A DNA stretch of 64,000 bases from an uncultured Prevotellaceae bacterium (lineage in GTDB: Bacteria > Bacteroidota > Bacteroidia > Bacteroidales > Bacteroidaceae): positions 1 to 64,000 of the forward strand of contig CADCEQ010000008.1 of assembly GCA_902800435.1 (NCBI GenBank). Reading direction: 5' to 3'. Within the stretch, counting starts at the first letter, position 1, and each line of letters begins with the position of its first letter. Below are positions 32,648 through 41,358 of this stretch, in pieces. Position numbers and translations under genes: made by a program. The notes beneath the pieces were generated by a model. The model was not told where the DNA came from. It did no database searches and worked only from the letters and a program-made list of their open reading frames with translations.

Positions 32648-32693
32648 TTTGTCTTCTGTCGGCTAAAACTGACTGGTCATACTTTGCCAAGGA

Positions 32694-35084
32694 CTAATAA
32701 TCTAATGTGAAGTCATAGCCTATCCATGACGTATCGACAGGTGGAGTCTCCGGTTTCTCTTGTTCCTCAGGCTTAACCTCCTTTGCCCAGTCATTGATAC
32801 CATCGGCATCAGGCAGGACCTCGCTGGTTGCATTATCGCTAACATTTTGGATGAGGTCAGACTGGGCATCTTGTTCTTTTCCTAACTTCATCGTCGCGTT
32901 ATCAGGTCTTAAACTGTCAGCTTCTGCTACAGCGTCGTCATGTTTCTTTTGTTTGTCTTTTTGCCGTTTATCTTCTTTGTTGTAGGCATCATCAGCTTCT
33001 TTCGCCTTAGCCTTGGCCTTGTTGTGTTCGTCCATTTTCTTGTCATATTGACGCTTTTCAGACAGGTAAGCATCTTCGTCAGACTTTACCTTATCTTGCA
33101 GATCCTTATATTCCTGCTGTTTCTTTTCCGCATTTTCAACAGACCTCTTTGCCTGATTGTATTCTGGTGTTGCAACAGCCAGTTCGTTTTGACCTTCTTT
33201 AAACAATCTGTCCTTCTCGGCAATTCTAGCTTTCTCTGCCTCAAATTCCTTCCACGCCTTGATATCAGCTTCGTTATTGGCCATGCTGATGTCGTTGGTG
33301 TACTTCTCTGTGGTAGCTTGGTACCTTGCTTCCAGTTCTTTAAGATGCTGTCTCTCCTCAGGAGTCACCCTGTTGGTTTCCATTTTGGCTTTTGCATCAT
33401 CAACAGCTTTCTTTTTGGCTTTTAAGGTGTTATAATCGGGTTCGGCTGGCTTCGGGGTGTTCTCTAATTTCTGTTTCGAGGCATCGCTTTGAGCCTTCTT
33501 GTTGTCCATTTCTGTCCTTGACGGTTCCGGATGGTCGTTCAGGTTTTTGTGGGCATTGTTTTTCTCTCTTTCAAGTTTTGAAAGATGCTCTTTTTCTTTT
33601 TGGCTAACAGGAGGATTCTTTGCAATCTTATCATCAGCATCTTTCCATTTTCTATAGGCCTCACGTGCTTCTTTACGCTTTTCTACTGAAGGTACGTCTG
33701 CTTCGCTCCTGTATTTTGCTTTCCAGTTGTTACTGTTGGCAGAACCACTACCACGGGTTGAACCTGTTCCAGTCATATTGCTGCTGTGTGTTTCAGGAAC
33801 ATCACCGCCATGTGGGTGGTTGCTGCTCACTGAAATGGTACCTCCATGAGGAGTGTTTGGTGTAGCTAAAGTTCCATCGGCATTGAGATGGCGGTTTTCG
33901 TCAGCTGCTCTTCCTGCTTTATCTAAATTGTCGTGGTACTGATTCCTGACTGAAGGCGGCATGTCGTCGCCCAAAGACCTTGCCGATCTATATACGTCAG
34001 CAATTTCAATTCTTTTAATTCCCTTGTTGAATAAATCAGAAGTAAAATCGGCAATTTTCTTTATGCCTCTGTTAATGGCAATATTATCGCCTCCTAATCC
34101 TACTGCTCCAGATACACCGCTGAATAGAGCCCCAATAATATCACCGCTCATCAGATTGATAGAACCGTCGAGTAAATCACAGATTGATGCTGCTTTGTTT
34201 AATACTTCGAGTGATTTTGCAAAGCCACCAGCAACCGAGAATACGGCACCTGCCATGTTGACTATATTCTGTATGCCGGCTAATCCGCCCGGTCCCAAAA
34301 ACATTGCTTTGCCCCAGCTGGCATCAAGTCCTTGTCCAGGGTGTACTATTTTAAGTTCTCCTGGCCACCAGCAGCTAATTGTACTGCTTTGTGTTAGAGC
34401 TAATAATCCATTAGTCTTGACTTTAATCTGAGTGGGTTTCCAAAAGGGCTGCACATAAGAAAAGAGGGGTACAGAACCTACGCATAGCCATGGCGTGAAA
34501 GTAAACACGCCGCCCTTAGCTGCCGTTGCCAAAGCCGTTGCCCAAATGACGTAAGGATTAAACGGGTTTTGACAAATAGTGAAGAGATTATAAGGAAATA
34601 CGTTTGTGAATGCAAAATGGTCGTTAATGGTTAGCATTTGCCCTTTAATGCCAAGACTCCCTTCGACGTTTGCTTGTCTTGGCATAGGAGTTGCTTGTAT
34701 TTTGCAGAAAGTCATTCCAAACGGACATTGAACAAGGCAGTTTTCAACACATATGGGGTCTTTAGTGAAGTTATGAAAAGATAGCCGAGCTGGTTTCCCG
34801 GTACCTTCACCACCACTAGTAGATCCTTCTTCTACTTCAAAAAAGGTATCCTTTAAAGCACCCTCAATCGGTTTCTTTAAATTGTCTTCTAAAAAATGAT
34901 TGACTGTGTTAATACCACCACCGACTATTTGCTGGAATGCGCCAGGCTCTTTTCCAGTTTCTTCATCCTGGTTGAGGCCAAAGTATTCGTCTTGTGTAGG
35001 CGCATCGTCCTGAAGTTGAGAGTCAACATATTTCTCCCAACCATCGAAATAGGGGCTGTTAGCGGTATTGTCGATTTCGCCCAT
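32694..35084 (-). CDS. DUF4280 (PAAR-like) spike protein with coiled-coil extension
   Basis: The 796-residue protein contains a DUF4280 spike domain at about 115-248: a Cys-rich start ('CLVQCPFGMTFCKI'), 'LTINDHFAFTNVFPYNLFTICQNPFNP', 'FTPWLCVGSVPLF', 'GLLALTQSSTISCWWPGELKI'. This family caps VgrG in place of classical PAAR. A Gly/Ala-rich hydrophobic stretch follows (about 258-330), then a linker and a highly charged helical region (450-760) rich in Lys, Glu and Asp. The end is acidic with 'WIGYDFTLDY'. No catalytic toxin motif is recognised and no immunity gene is adjacent. It is probably a cargo-bearing spike. It follows vgrG by 22 bases. Confidence 0.8.
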   Translation of the reverse strand: MGEIDNTANSPYFDGWEKYVDSQLQDDAPTQDEYFGLNQDEETGKEPGAFQQIVGGGINTVNHFLEDNLKKPIEGALKDTFFEVEEGSTSGGEGTGKPARLSFHNFTKDPICVENCLVQCPFGMTFCKIQATPMPRQANVEGSLGIKGQMLTINDHFAFTNVFPYNLFTICQNPFNPYVIWATALATAAKGGVFTFTPWLCVGSVPLFSYVQPFWKPTQIKVKTNGLLALTQSSTISCWWPGELKIVHPGQGLDASWGKAMFLGPGGLAGIQNIVNMAGAVFSVAGGFAKSLEVLNKAASICDLLDGSINLMSGDIIGALFSGVSGAVGLGGDNIAINRGIKKIADFTSDLFNKGIKRIEIADVYRSARSLGDDMPPSVRNQYHDNLDKAGRAADENRHLNADGTLATPNTPHGGTISVSSNHPHGGDVPETHSSNMTGTGSTRGSGSANSNNWKAKYRSEADVPSVEKRKEAREAYRKWKDADDKIAKNPPVSQKEKEHLSKLEREKNNAHKNLNDHPEPSRTEMDNKKAQSDASKQKLENTPKPAEPDYNTLKAKKKAVDDAKAKMETNRVTPEERQHLKELEARYQATTEKYTNDISMANNEADIKAWKEFEAEKARIAEKDRLFKEGQNELAVATPEYNQAKRSVENAEKKQQEYKDLQDKVKSDEDAYLSEKRQYDKKMDEHNKAKAKAKEADDAYNKEDKRQKDKQKKHDDAVAEADSLRPDNATMKLGKEQDAQSDLIQNVSDNATSEVLPDADGINDWAKEVKPEEQEKPETPPVDTSWIGYDFTLDY

Positions 35085-35106
35085 GATTCCTTGTGTCTTC
35101 TAGTTC

Positions 35107-37215
35107 TTAGTTCATGTTAATGGTGATGGCTGAAAGGTCCATCTGGCCCCATGCGGTAATCGACATCTTTCCTGATGCTGCAACGACCATTGACTGTGCT
35201 GCATTTATGCTGATGGTACCTGTGCTGCGCATGTGTACATCGCCTGGTTTGCTTTCATAGATGCCGACGGCTCCGTCTTGATACATGTATTTAAGCTGGT
35301 TCTGTACGACGAGGTCCATGTCTTTGCACTTATATTTCGTTTTGTTCTGAGCTTCAATCGTGACGTTGCCCTCGCTGATAGTCTCCTCATACAAAGCTCC
35401 GCCGCCTCCTTCTGGTGGTTCAGGCGCTTCTGCTTCTCCGGGTGAGGTAATGGGTGGTGGCGCAGGGACAGAAGTGCCAACAGTGGTGTGCATCTTCGAA
35501 CCGACGCTGACATCCATGTTCGTGCCCGCCTTGATTTTGACTTCTTTGCCTGCCGTCAGTGTGATATCGCTTCCAGCTTGCAGTTCAATGTTGCCCGACG
35601 CCTGCAGCTTGATTTTCTTGCCGTCGGTCGAGAACGTAAGCGAATAGTTGTTCTTTTTGTTATCGTAAATATGGATAAACCCGCCCTTGCCTTTGTCGTG
35701 GAACTCGATGGTATGTCCGTTCTTCGTTCGGATGGCCTTCACCTCGTTCTCACCAGGTAGCCACAGTTCGTCGGGCGAATCAACTCCGTTATAATAGGAA
35801 CCGATAATGTATGGCCGTTCACCATTGTCGTTCTCAAAACCCACTATCACCTCTTCGCCAATCTCAGGAATGAAGCTGAATCCCTTGTCTTTGCCCCCAT
35901 AAGGCTGTGCGATGCGCAGCCAAGGCGTCATCATGCTCTCATCCTGCTTTTTTTGCCAGTCGAACTGCACGCGTATTCGTCCGAGAGTCTCAGGGTCTTC
36001 GTTTTCCATAACGACAGCTCGGCTGGGCATACATTTAGGGAAGGTGTTGGGATTGTAGGTGGGAGGATAGTCGCAATTGGAGGGAATACCCTTAAATGTG
36101 TTCATGTAGTGCTCCTCGACATCGAACTCATGGATGAGTTCGGTGATGAGGATTTCGTCCTGCTGCACGTCGCTCTTGCCGTTGTCGGAAGGGCTCGCTA
36201 TGTAGTTGTCCTTGATGACGAGCTTACTGCCGAGTTTGAGGTTGGAGCAGTAGGTGATACCAGTATATTCCAGCATTTGGGCGCGGTTGCTGCGTGCCTG
36301 TGACTTGGCTGCGATGTCGAGCATCTTCTCCCGGCTGTCCTCGCCGGCTATACCGCCCATGTTGAGCTGCTCGAGGGTGGGCTTGACAAAGTTGCTGAGA
36401 GAAGCCTCGTAGACACTGTTGTTAAGCGTGTTCATCTCCTTTTCTGATTCTTCCTTGCCCTCCTTGACGGTGCTGTCAAAGGCGTGATAAGAACTTGCCA
36501 CCTGTTTGAAGTCCACATGGCGCATCTTCATCTTCACGCTGTATTCGGGCACGTCCTTGCTGGGATAGCCTAAGACGACAGGCTCTGGTTCGCCAATCTG
36601 CCCAAAAAGCAGGAAGGTGCCGTCGTTGAAGAACCACTCGCCGTAGCGGCGTGCCAGCCGCTTGAGGAAGTCGTAGTTGGTTTCATTGTATTGAACGGTG
36701 TACTCTATCACGTCACTATATCGCTCGATAACCATTAAATTGAGATTGGGAACACCGTCGAGCACGTCCTGCACGATGTCCGAGAGGGTCTTGTTCTCAT
36801 AGGACTTGCAATTGGGATGGTCCTGCAAGAGGGCATCCCAGGTCTTTGCCTCGACATGAACCACGTACTGGCTGCTGTCGCGGGTAGCGGAGGTTCCAGT
36901 GACAAGCCCGTCGAATTCTAGGTCGGCAATTTGGGCGCCTTGTGCCCACTTGGCTATTTCCGTCTCGATGGAGTCGGTCTGTAGGTTGAGTGTGACAGGC
37001 TTACCGATGATATCGGCACATACGGTGAACTGCGGTTCGCTGATGTCCTCCTCTGGATTTTTGACGAGGTCGAAGGTCAGCACATTAGGCTCGTCAAGCC
37101 GCTGCACGAGCTTGAAGTTGTTCAAGTTGTACTGGGCACCGCTGAGTTCTATCTTGAATTTTTTCGACTGTGTGCCGTCGATGCTGAGCGTGATGTTTTT
37201 TACGGATATTGACAT
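35107..37215 (-). CDS. vgrG: T6SS spike protein VgrG (TssI)
   Basis: The 702-residue protein has a gp27-like base ('YVVHVEAKTWDALLQDHPNCKSYENKTLSDIV', 'YNETNYDFLKRLARRYGEWFF'), an OB-fold region ('RAVVMENEDPETLGRIRVQFDWQ', 'TPWLRIAQPYGG', 'IPEIGEEVIVGFENDNGERPYIIGSYYNG') and a beta-helical gp5-like needle with repeats ('NIELQAGSDITLTAGKEVKIKAG'). A Pro/Gly/Glu-rich insertion (about 590-615) interrupts the needle before it resumes and ends 'DLSAITINMN'. It forms the trimeric tip expelled by sheath contraction. No C-terminal effector domain is present, so cargo would be carried by the PAAR-like partner. Confidence 0.95.
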   Translation of the reverse strand: MSISVKNITLSIDGTQSKKFKIELSGAQYNLNNFKLVQRLDEPNVLTFDLVKNPEEDISEPQFTVCADIIGKPVTLNLQTDSIETEIAKWAQGAQIADLEFDGLVTGTSATRDSSQYVVHVEAKTWDALLQDHPNCKSYENKTLSDIVQDVLDGVPNLNLMVIERYSDVIEYTVQYNETNYDFLKRLARRYGEWFFNDGTFLLFGQIGEPEPVVLGYPSKDVPEYSVKMKMRHVDFKQVASSYHAFDSTVKEGKEESEKEMNTLNNSVYEASLSNFVKPTLEQLNMGGIAGEDSREKMLDIAAKSQARSNRAQMLEYTGITYCSNLKLGSKLVIKDNYIASPSDNGKSDVQQDEILITELIHEFDVEEHYMNTFKGIPSNCDYPPTYNPNTFPKCMPSRAVVMENEDPETLGRIRVQFDWQKKQDESMMTPWLRIAQPYGGKDKGFSFIPEIGEEVIVGFENDNGERPYIIGSYYNGVDSPDELWLPGENEVKAIRTKNGHTIEFHDKGKGGFIHIYDNKKNNYSLTFSTDGKKIKLQASGNIELQAGSDITLTAGKEVKIKAGTNMDVSVGSKMHTTVGTSVPAPPPITSPGEAEAPEPPEGGGGALYEETISEGNVTIEAQNKTKYKCKDMDLVVQNQLKYMYQDGAVGIYESKPGDVHMRSTGTISINAAQSMVVAASGKMSITAWGQMDLSAITINMN

Positions 37216-37218
37216 AGG

Positions 37219-37250
37219 GCTATCACTTCACTTTTCACTTTTCACTTCTT
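37219..37250. repeat. GTGAAAAG repeat in the vgrG leader
   Basis: On the minus strand, GAAGTGAAAAGTGAAAAG followed by TGAAGTG lies 5-35 bases upstream of the vgrG start codon. A similar block precedes tssC at 40799-40858 and a third lies between rplU and htpG. Such A/G-rich leaders can influence translation in Bacteroidota, which rarely use Shine-Dalgarno pairing. Confidence 0.6.
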
Positions 37251-38870
37251 TCAGCTCCACTCGTTGTTGAACTCAGCAATGTCGTTAGAGCCTACCTGTA
37301 TGATTTCTGCCGCAATGGTCACCTCAGTATACATCAGCTTACTGTCCTTGTCGTTGAAGTAGTCCTGAAGTTTGACGCAGTAGGCATTCTCAAATGATAC
37401 GGTCTTGTAGAGGCGCTTATTGTTGCTTGAATAGACGACAAATTTGAAGAATCCCGACTCGACTTCAGTCTTGCTGAACATCCATTTATAGAAGAACACG
37501 TTATCGTCGCTCAGTGACGGGGTCTTGAATGTGATGTTCCCTCCGCGTGGCCTTGACGACGGCTTGCCTGTACTATCTTGAGTCTGCAGGAATTCGTAGC
37601 TGCACTCTACAACGGCGTACTTCTGTCCGCCCACTTTCACGTAACCGTAGAACGGGAAGTCTTCGTCGCTCTCGGCAGGTCCGCCACCAATAGCTGGTGT
37701 CCCTCTTGAGACCATCTCGCTGATGGAAGATTCTAACGTTTCTGGAATCTTAGGCTTCAACCCCGAAGAGATGTCGTTCCCCCAGGTGCCTATCGAGGCT
37801 ACAGCCTCTGAGGGATTGCTGACGAGATTGCTGATCGCTTCCTTGCCTTTTGCCTTCAAACCGTTGAGTTTGTCCTTGGCGGCATCCTTCAGCTCGTTGA
37901 GGGCATCCTTAGCCTTCTCCTTGGCCTCATCAAGTATCTCTTTAACTTTCTCCTTTCCTTTTTCAACAGCCTCCTTTATCTTCTCCTTTCCTTCCTCTAT
38001 GAGTTCCTTTCCTTTTTCTTTCAGTTTGTCGGCTTCCTCCTTGAGCTGATTCAACTTCTCCTTGGCTTCGTCTTTCAGTTCGTTGAGCTTTTCCTTAGCC
38101 TGGTCCTTCAGTTTGTTGAGTTCCTCTTTAGCTTCGTTCTTCAGGTCGTTAAGCTCCTCTTTAGCTTCGTCCTTCAGGTCGTTCAGGTCATCCTTGACGT
38201 TGTCAATGGCCTGCTTGCCTTCCTCTATGATGTTGTCAATCTCCTTCTCAGCCTCATTGATAGCATCATTGACCATCTTTTCGGCCTCGTCGTAGACTTC
38301 CTTGCCTGTTTCCTCTAAATCATTGGCAATCTGCTTTGCCTCCTTCTCGGCCTCATTGCCTAACTTCTCGGCCTCACCCTTGAAATCGTCAAAGGCACCC
38401 TCGATGTCGGGCGTGACTTCGCTTACGACATCGTCTATCTGTTTCATGCCGTTCTTGATGCCCTCCTGAAGCATCTTGTCAGCTCCGGCAGCGGCGTTCT
38501 TGGCCATCTCCTCAAGACCGGAGACGGTATCGCCGATTTTCGACTTAGCCCCGTCAATGGCGTTGCCAGCCTTTTTGCCGCCTTCTTTGGCCATGTCGAG
38601 TGCAGCCTTTTCCAGCTTGCCGCCCTCTTTCTTGGCTTCCTTGACGCCGGCTTCAACCTTCTTTTCCAGATCATTCGTAGCCTTGGAAACTTGGCTGCCT
38701 ACTTCCTTCGTCGCATTAGAGACGGCGTTGTCCAATTTCGTCTTTGTCTCGGCGACGGCACTGTCAATCTTGGCTGCCGCCCCCTTAGCTTGCTTTACAC
38801 CCTCGCCGGCCACCTTTCCTGCTGCATTAGCGGCATTATCGACGATTGACTCGAACTCTGGAAATTTCAT
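37251..38870 (-). CDS. LEA-like amphipathic helix fused to a C-terminal Hcp domain
   Basis: The 539-residue protein has an N-terminal highly charged helical part (1-360). From 229 to about 283 an 11-residue repeat of the type LNxLKxEAKEx starts at 229, 240, 251, 262 and 273, which is the LEA/apolipoprotein pattern rather than a heptad coiled coil. After a linker (about 360-404) comes an Hcp/TssD-like domain: 'VECSYEFLQTQDSTGKP', 'PRGGNITFKTPS', 'VTIAAEIIQVGSNDIAEFNNEW', which parallels the separate Hcp at 38955. Hcp fusions usually carry cargo at the C-terminus; here it is N-terminal. It could be an evolved tube subunit carrying a helical effector, or a structural variant. Confidence 0.75.
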   Translation of the reverse strand: MKFPEFESIVDNAANAAGKVAGEGVKQAKGAAAKIDSAVAETKTKLDNAVSNATKEVGSQVSKATNDLEKKVEAGVKEAKKEGGKLEKAALDMAKEGGKKAGNAIDGAKSKIGDTVSGLEEMAKNAAAGADKMLQEGIKNGMKQIDDVVSEVTPDIEGAFDDFKGEAEKLGNEAEKEAKQIANDLEETGKEVYDEAEKMVNDAINEAEKEIDNIIEEGKQAIDNVKDDLNDLKDEAKEELNDLKNEAKEELNKLKDQAKEKLNELKDEAKEKLNQLKEEADKLKEKGKELIEEGKEKIKEAVEKGKEKVKEILDEAKEKAKDALNELKDAAKDKLNGLKAKGKEAISNLVSNPSEAVASIGTWGNDISSGLKPKIPETLESSISEMVSRGTPAIGGGPAESDEDFPFYGYVKVGGQKYAVVECSYEFLQTQDSTGKPSSRPRGGNITFKTPSLSDDNVFFYKWMFSKTEVESGFFKFVVYSSNNKRLYKTVSFENAYCVKLQDYFNDKDSKLMYTEVTIAAEIIQVGSNDIAEFNNEWS

Positions 38871-38954
38871 GTCTCTTTAAAGGTTTTAGGTTATTTGTTA
38901 AATTGTAAAAGGTTTGAGGCTTGGCGTTCAAGCCTCAAACCTGGGAATTGGAAA

Positions 38955-39362
38955 TTAGTTGTCAATTGTCCAGCGGTTGTTGTGAACAGCGTTGCCGATA
39001 GCAATCTCCTTGGCAGAGATGGTGAACTCCTCGAACTGCTGTACCTCGTTCTTGTTGTCATAGGTCTCGGCATATTCCACCATGTAGCCCTCCTTAAAGT
39101 CGAGGTGCTTCATTTCGCCACCCTGGCGGTTGGGCCAGGAAATGGTGCCGCTCTTCGACATGTAGGTGTCGCACATCCATTCGAGCAGGTCGGTGTTGCC
39201 GTCATCGTTTGACTTCACCTTGAAGTGAATCTTACCGCCACGTGTTGTACCAGTGGGCTGACCTTCTACGTCAGTCTGCTGGTTCAGTTCATAACGAACA
39301 TACATAATCTCGCGCTCAGCGATGCCATCGGCATTGAGCGTAACAACTCTTTGTGCTGCCAT
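38955..39362 (-). CDS. hcp: T6SS tube protein Hcp (TssD)
   Basis: The 135-residue protein shows the Bacteroidota TssD pattern: 'YVRYELNQQTDVEGQPTGTTRGGKIHFKVKS', 'LLEWMCDTYMSKSGTISWPNRQGGEMKHLDFKEGYMVEYAETYD' and 'FEEFTISAKEIAIGNAVHNNRW'. It polymerises as hexameric rings inside the TssB/C sheath. It lies between tssC and the Hcp-fusion gene; its shared line with the latter ('GG.I.F', 'I.A..I..G') supports a common fold. Confidence 0.93.
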   Translation of the reverse strand: MAAQRVVTLNADGIAEREIMYVRYELNQQTDVEGQPTGTTRGGKIHFKVKSNDDGNTDLLEWMCDTYMSKSGTISWPNRQGGEMKHLDFKEGYMVEYAETYDNKNEVQQFEEFTISAKEIAIGNAVHNNRWTIDN

Positions 39363-39415
39363 AATTGTTTTTGTTTTAAGGGGTTAATAATAACTTTAAT
39401 AAAATGTTGTCTGAC

Positions 39416-40798
39416 TTACTGCACATTCTGATCCCACTCGACACCAGCAGTACCGTTGTGGCCGGTCAGTTCGATAAAGAAGTTCTTTGCGGCAAAGAAT
39501 GGCTTCAGTTCGACCTCAATCTTGATGTCCTTTGTCTTAGGATCCTGATTGATGCTCTTCAGGTTGTAGTTCTCGATGAGCTTGCCGGGACCCTTGTAGT
39601 CGCTCAAGAAGTCGTGGACAGCCTGCTGCAGTTCAGCCTTGACGCTGGAATTCCAGTTGATGAAAGCTTCATCGTTGAAGAAGTTCTGGAACACCTTACC
39701 AATCCAGTCAAACGTGCGGACGATGGGGTACTCCTGCAGTCCAAGTGTGGCACCGTTGTAGAGCGAACGGTTTGAGAAGGCCATTGTACGTCCCTCTTCC
39801 TCGACCATAGGAATGACGCCCTGATCAATAAGCGCAGCAATCTCTGACTTGCGCAGGTCGAGGCGCGAACCTTTAACGTTGCTGAGCGTGCCGTACTTCT
39901 TACCTGCGCAGCCCTGAGCAATGACGGTCTCTTCGGTGTTGGTCATGCGGCCGGCGAGGGCTGCAGAACCGGGGATGTAGAGGTCGTCGTCCTCATCGGC
40001 TAACTCTGACTTTTTGCGGCCTAACAAGTAGTTACAGGTCATTACTATATTGGCCATTTTAGCTTCCTGACCCATCATGTTAGCATCGTCAAGTTCCTCT
40101 TTCAGCATCTCGAAGTTCATTGAGTCCTTGAAGTCGGTCAGCATGATGACTTTGTTGCGGTAGGCGGTGTCGGCCCACATGCGGATGGTGTTGGCGTCGC
40201 CCAGATAGCCGGGCACGATAAGCAGAGAGTAGTTGTTCTTCAGACTCAGACGGTCGTAGTAGCGCTCCAGCTCGTCGCGGATGGCTAATGTGTCCTCAGA
40301 GTCGTGATACTCCAGTTCCTCCTTGTTGACATTCATCAGCGTCAGGCAGTCAATCTTTCCCTGCCCGGCGTTGGCGAAGAAGGAGTCAAGTGAACGGTAT
40401 GTCACCTCCAGTTTCTTAATCTCGTCATGGATACTGAACAGGTTGTTCTTCAGGTTGGTCTCAGCTTTGTCGCGCTTGGCAGTACACTGCTCAATGATTG
40501 CCATTGGGTCGGTGCCACCTTCGCTGAGGATGCTTACCCACAGTTCCAGTTCGTTCTTCAGTTTCTTGCGTGCATCCTTGTAGGCGGAGTCAGAGAGGAA
40601 GATGTTCTTCACGGCCTTACGGCGCGGGTCCATGTTCTCAACACCCTTGATGAGGCCTTTCACCATCTGGAAACCACCGAACTTGTTCAGTCCGTCGAGG
40701 CTCTGTTGCAAGAGCGCCGCAGGGTTTTCAACCTTTTCTCTTTCGCGGAGTTCTACAGGCTGGCCTTCTTCTTGTTTTTTCAGTTCTTCTGCTGCCAT
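39416..40798 (-). CDS. tssC: T6SS contractile sheath protein TssC (VipB)
   Basis: The 460-residue protein is of TssC length and contains 'TYRSLDSFFANAGQGKIDCLTLMNVNKEEL' (the 'WRGL' helical region), 'LLIVPGYLGDANTIRMWADTAY' and 'YPIVRTFDWIGKVFQNFFNDEAF'. The last 90 residues end 'LKPFFAAKNFFIELTGHNGTAGVEW', like the TssC C-terminal ClpV-facing domain. With TssB it builds the contractile sheath that is recycled by ClpV. A purine-rich GTGAAAAG repeat occupies the leader upstream of its start. Confidence 0.93.
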   Translation of the reverse strand: MAAEELKKQEEGQPVELREREKVENPAALLQQSLDGLNKFGGFQMVKGLIKGVENMDPRRKAVKNIFLSDSAYKDARKKLKNELELWVSILSEGGTDPMAIIEQCTAKRDKAETNLKNNLFSIHDEIKKLEVTYRSLDSFFANAGQGKIDCLTLMNVNKEELEYHDSEDTLAIRDELERYYDRLSLKNNYSLLIVPGYLGDANTIRMWADTAYRNKVIMLTDFKDSMNFEMLKEELDDANMMGQEAKMANIVMTCNYLLGRKKSELADEDDDLYIPGSAALAGRMTNTEETVIAQGCAGKKYGTLSNVKGSRLDLRKSEIAALIDQGVIPMVEEEGRTMAFSNRSLYNGATLGLQEYPIVRTFDWIGKVFQNFFNDEAFINWNSSVKAELQQAVHDFLSDYKGPGKLIENYNLKSINQDPKTKDIKIEVELKPFFAAKNFFIELTGHNGTAGVEWDQNVQ

Positions 40799-40807
40799 AG
40801 TTTTCTA

Positions 40808-40858
40808 TTTTTAATAGTTTTCACTTTTCACTTTTCACATTTCACTTCTCACTTCTTC
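40808..40858. repeat. GTGAAAAG/AAATGTGAAAAG repeat in the tssC leader
   Basis: On the minus strand the gap between tssB and tssC (40799-40860) reads as repeated AGTGAGAAGTGAAATGTGAAAAG-type units followed by an A-rich run before the ATG. It is the same class of repeat as at 37219-37250 and 1750-1857. Confidence 0.6.
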
Positions 40859-40860
40859 CG

Positions 40861-41316
40861 TTACTCAGCCTCTTCCAGTTCAGCCAGCAGGGCCTTGAGG
40901 GCGTCTTTCAGATTGCCGCGAGCAGCCTCGTCCTTCAAAGCGTTGCGCAGGCTCTTGTTCTTCTCGAGCTGGCGGATAACTGAGTTGTAGGCATCAATCT
41001 TATCCTTAGCTGCACCTAAGAGTGCGCTCTGGTCGATGAGCTGTTCGTCCTCAAAGTCCTTAATCGACTTGAAATCGAAGTCCTCGTAGACTGCGCCACC
41101 TTCCTCGTTCTCCAATGCTATGCCTTTCTTGCTTGGCTGGAAGTGCTCGAACGCGTCCTTCATACTCTTTGCCTTAAAGCCCTCGCGTTCTTCATCGCTT
41201 TGGGGGGCTTCGTCGGTAAACTGGTCGGCATACAGGGCCCGGTTTTGTGGGAACTCAATGATACCGTCTTGTGCTTCTACATCAAGCACCTTACTAATTA
41301 CAGTTTTTCTTGCCAT
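40861..41316 (-). CDS. tssB: T6SS contractile sheath protein TssB (VipA)
   Basis: The 151-residue protein is the small sheath subunit: a basic start ('MARKTVISKVLD'), a middle with 'SMKDAFEHFQPSKKGI', which parallels the 'FRSLDDFHP..V' line of TssB, and a helical C-terminus ('LRNALKDEAARGNLKDALKALLAELEEAE'). It interlocks with TssC to form the sheath. Order clpV-tssB-tssC-hcp is typical of Bacteroidota systems. Confidence 0.88.
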   Translation of the reverse strand: MARKTVISKVLDVEAQDGIIEFPQNRALYADQFTDEAPQSDEEREGFKAKSMKDAFEHFQPSKKGIALENEEGGAVYEDFDFKSIKDFEDEQLIDQSALLGAAKDKIDAYNSVIRQLEKNKSLRNALKDEAARGNLKDALKALLAELEEAE

Positions 41317-41358
41317 AATACTTTAGTTTTAGTTTAATATAATAATGTGTATTTGTCG

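Noticed and set aside
37251..38870. A colicin-like or tape-measure protein
   Set aside because: The C-terminal domain matches the neighbouring Hcp, and the 11-residue periodicity fits LEA-like helices better than a tape measure.
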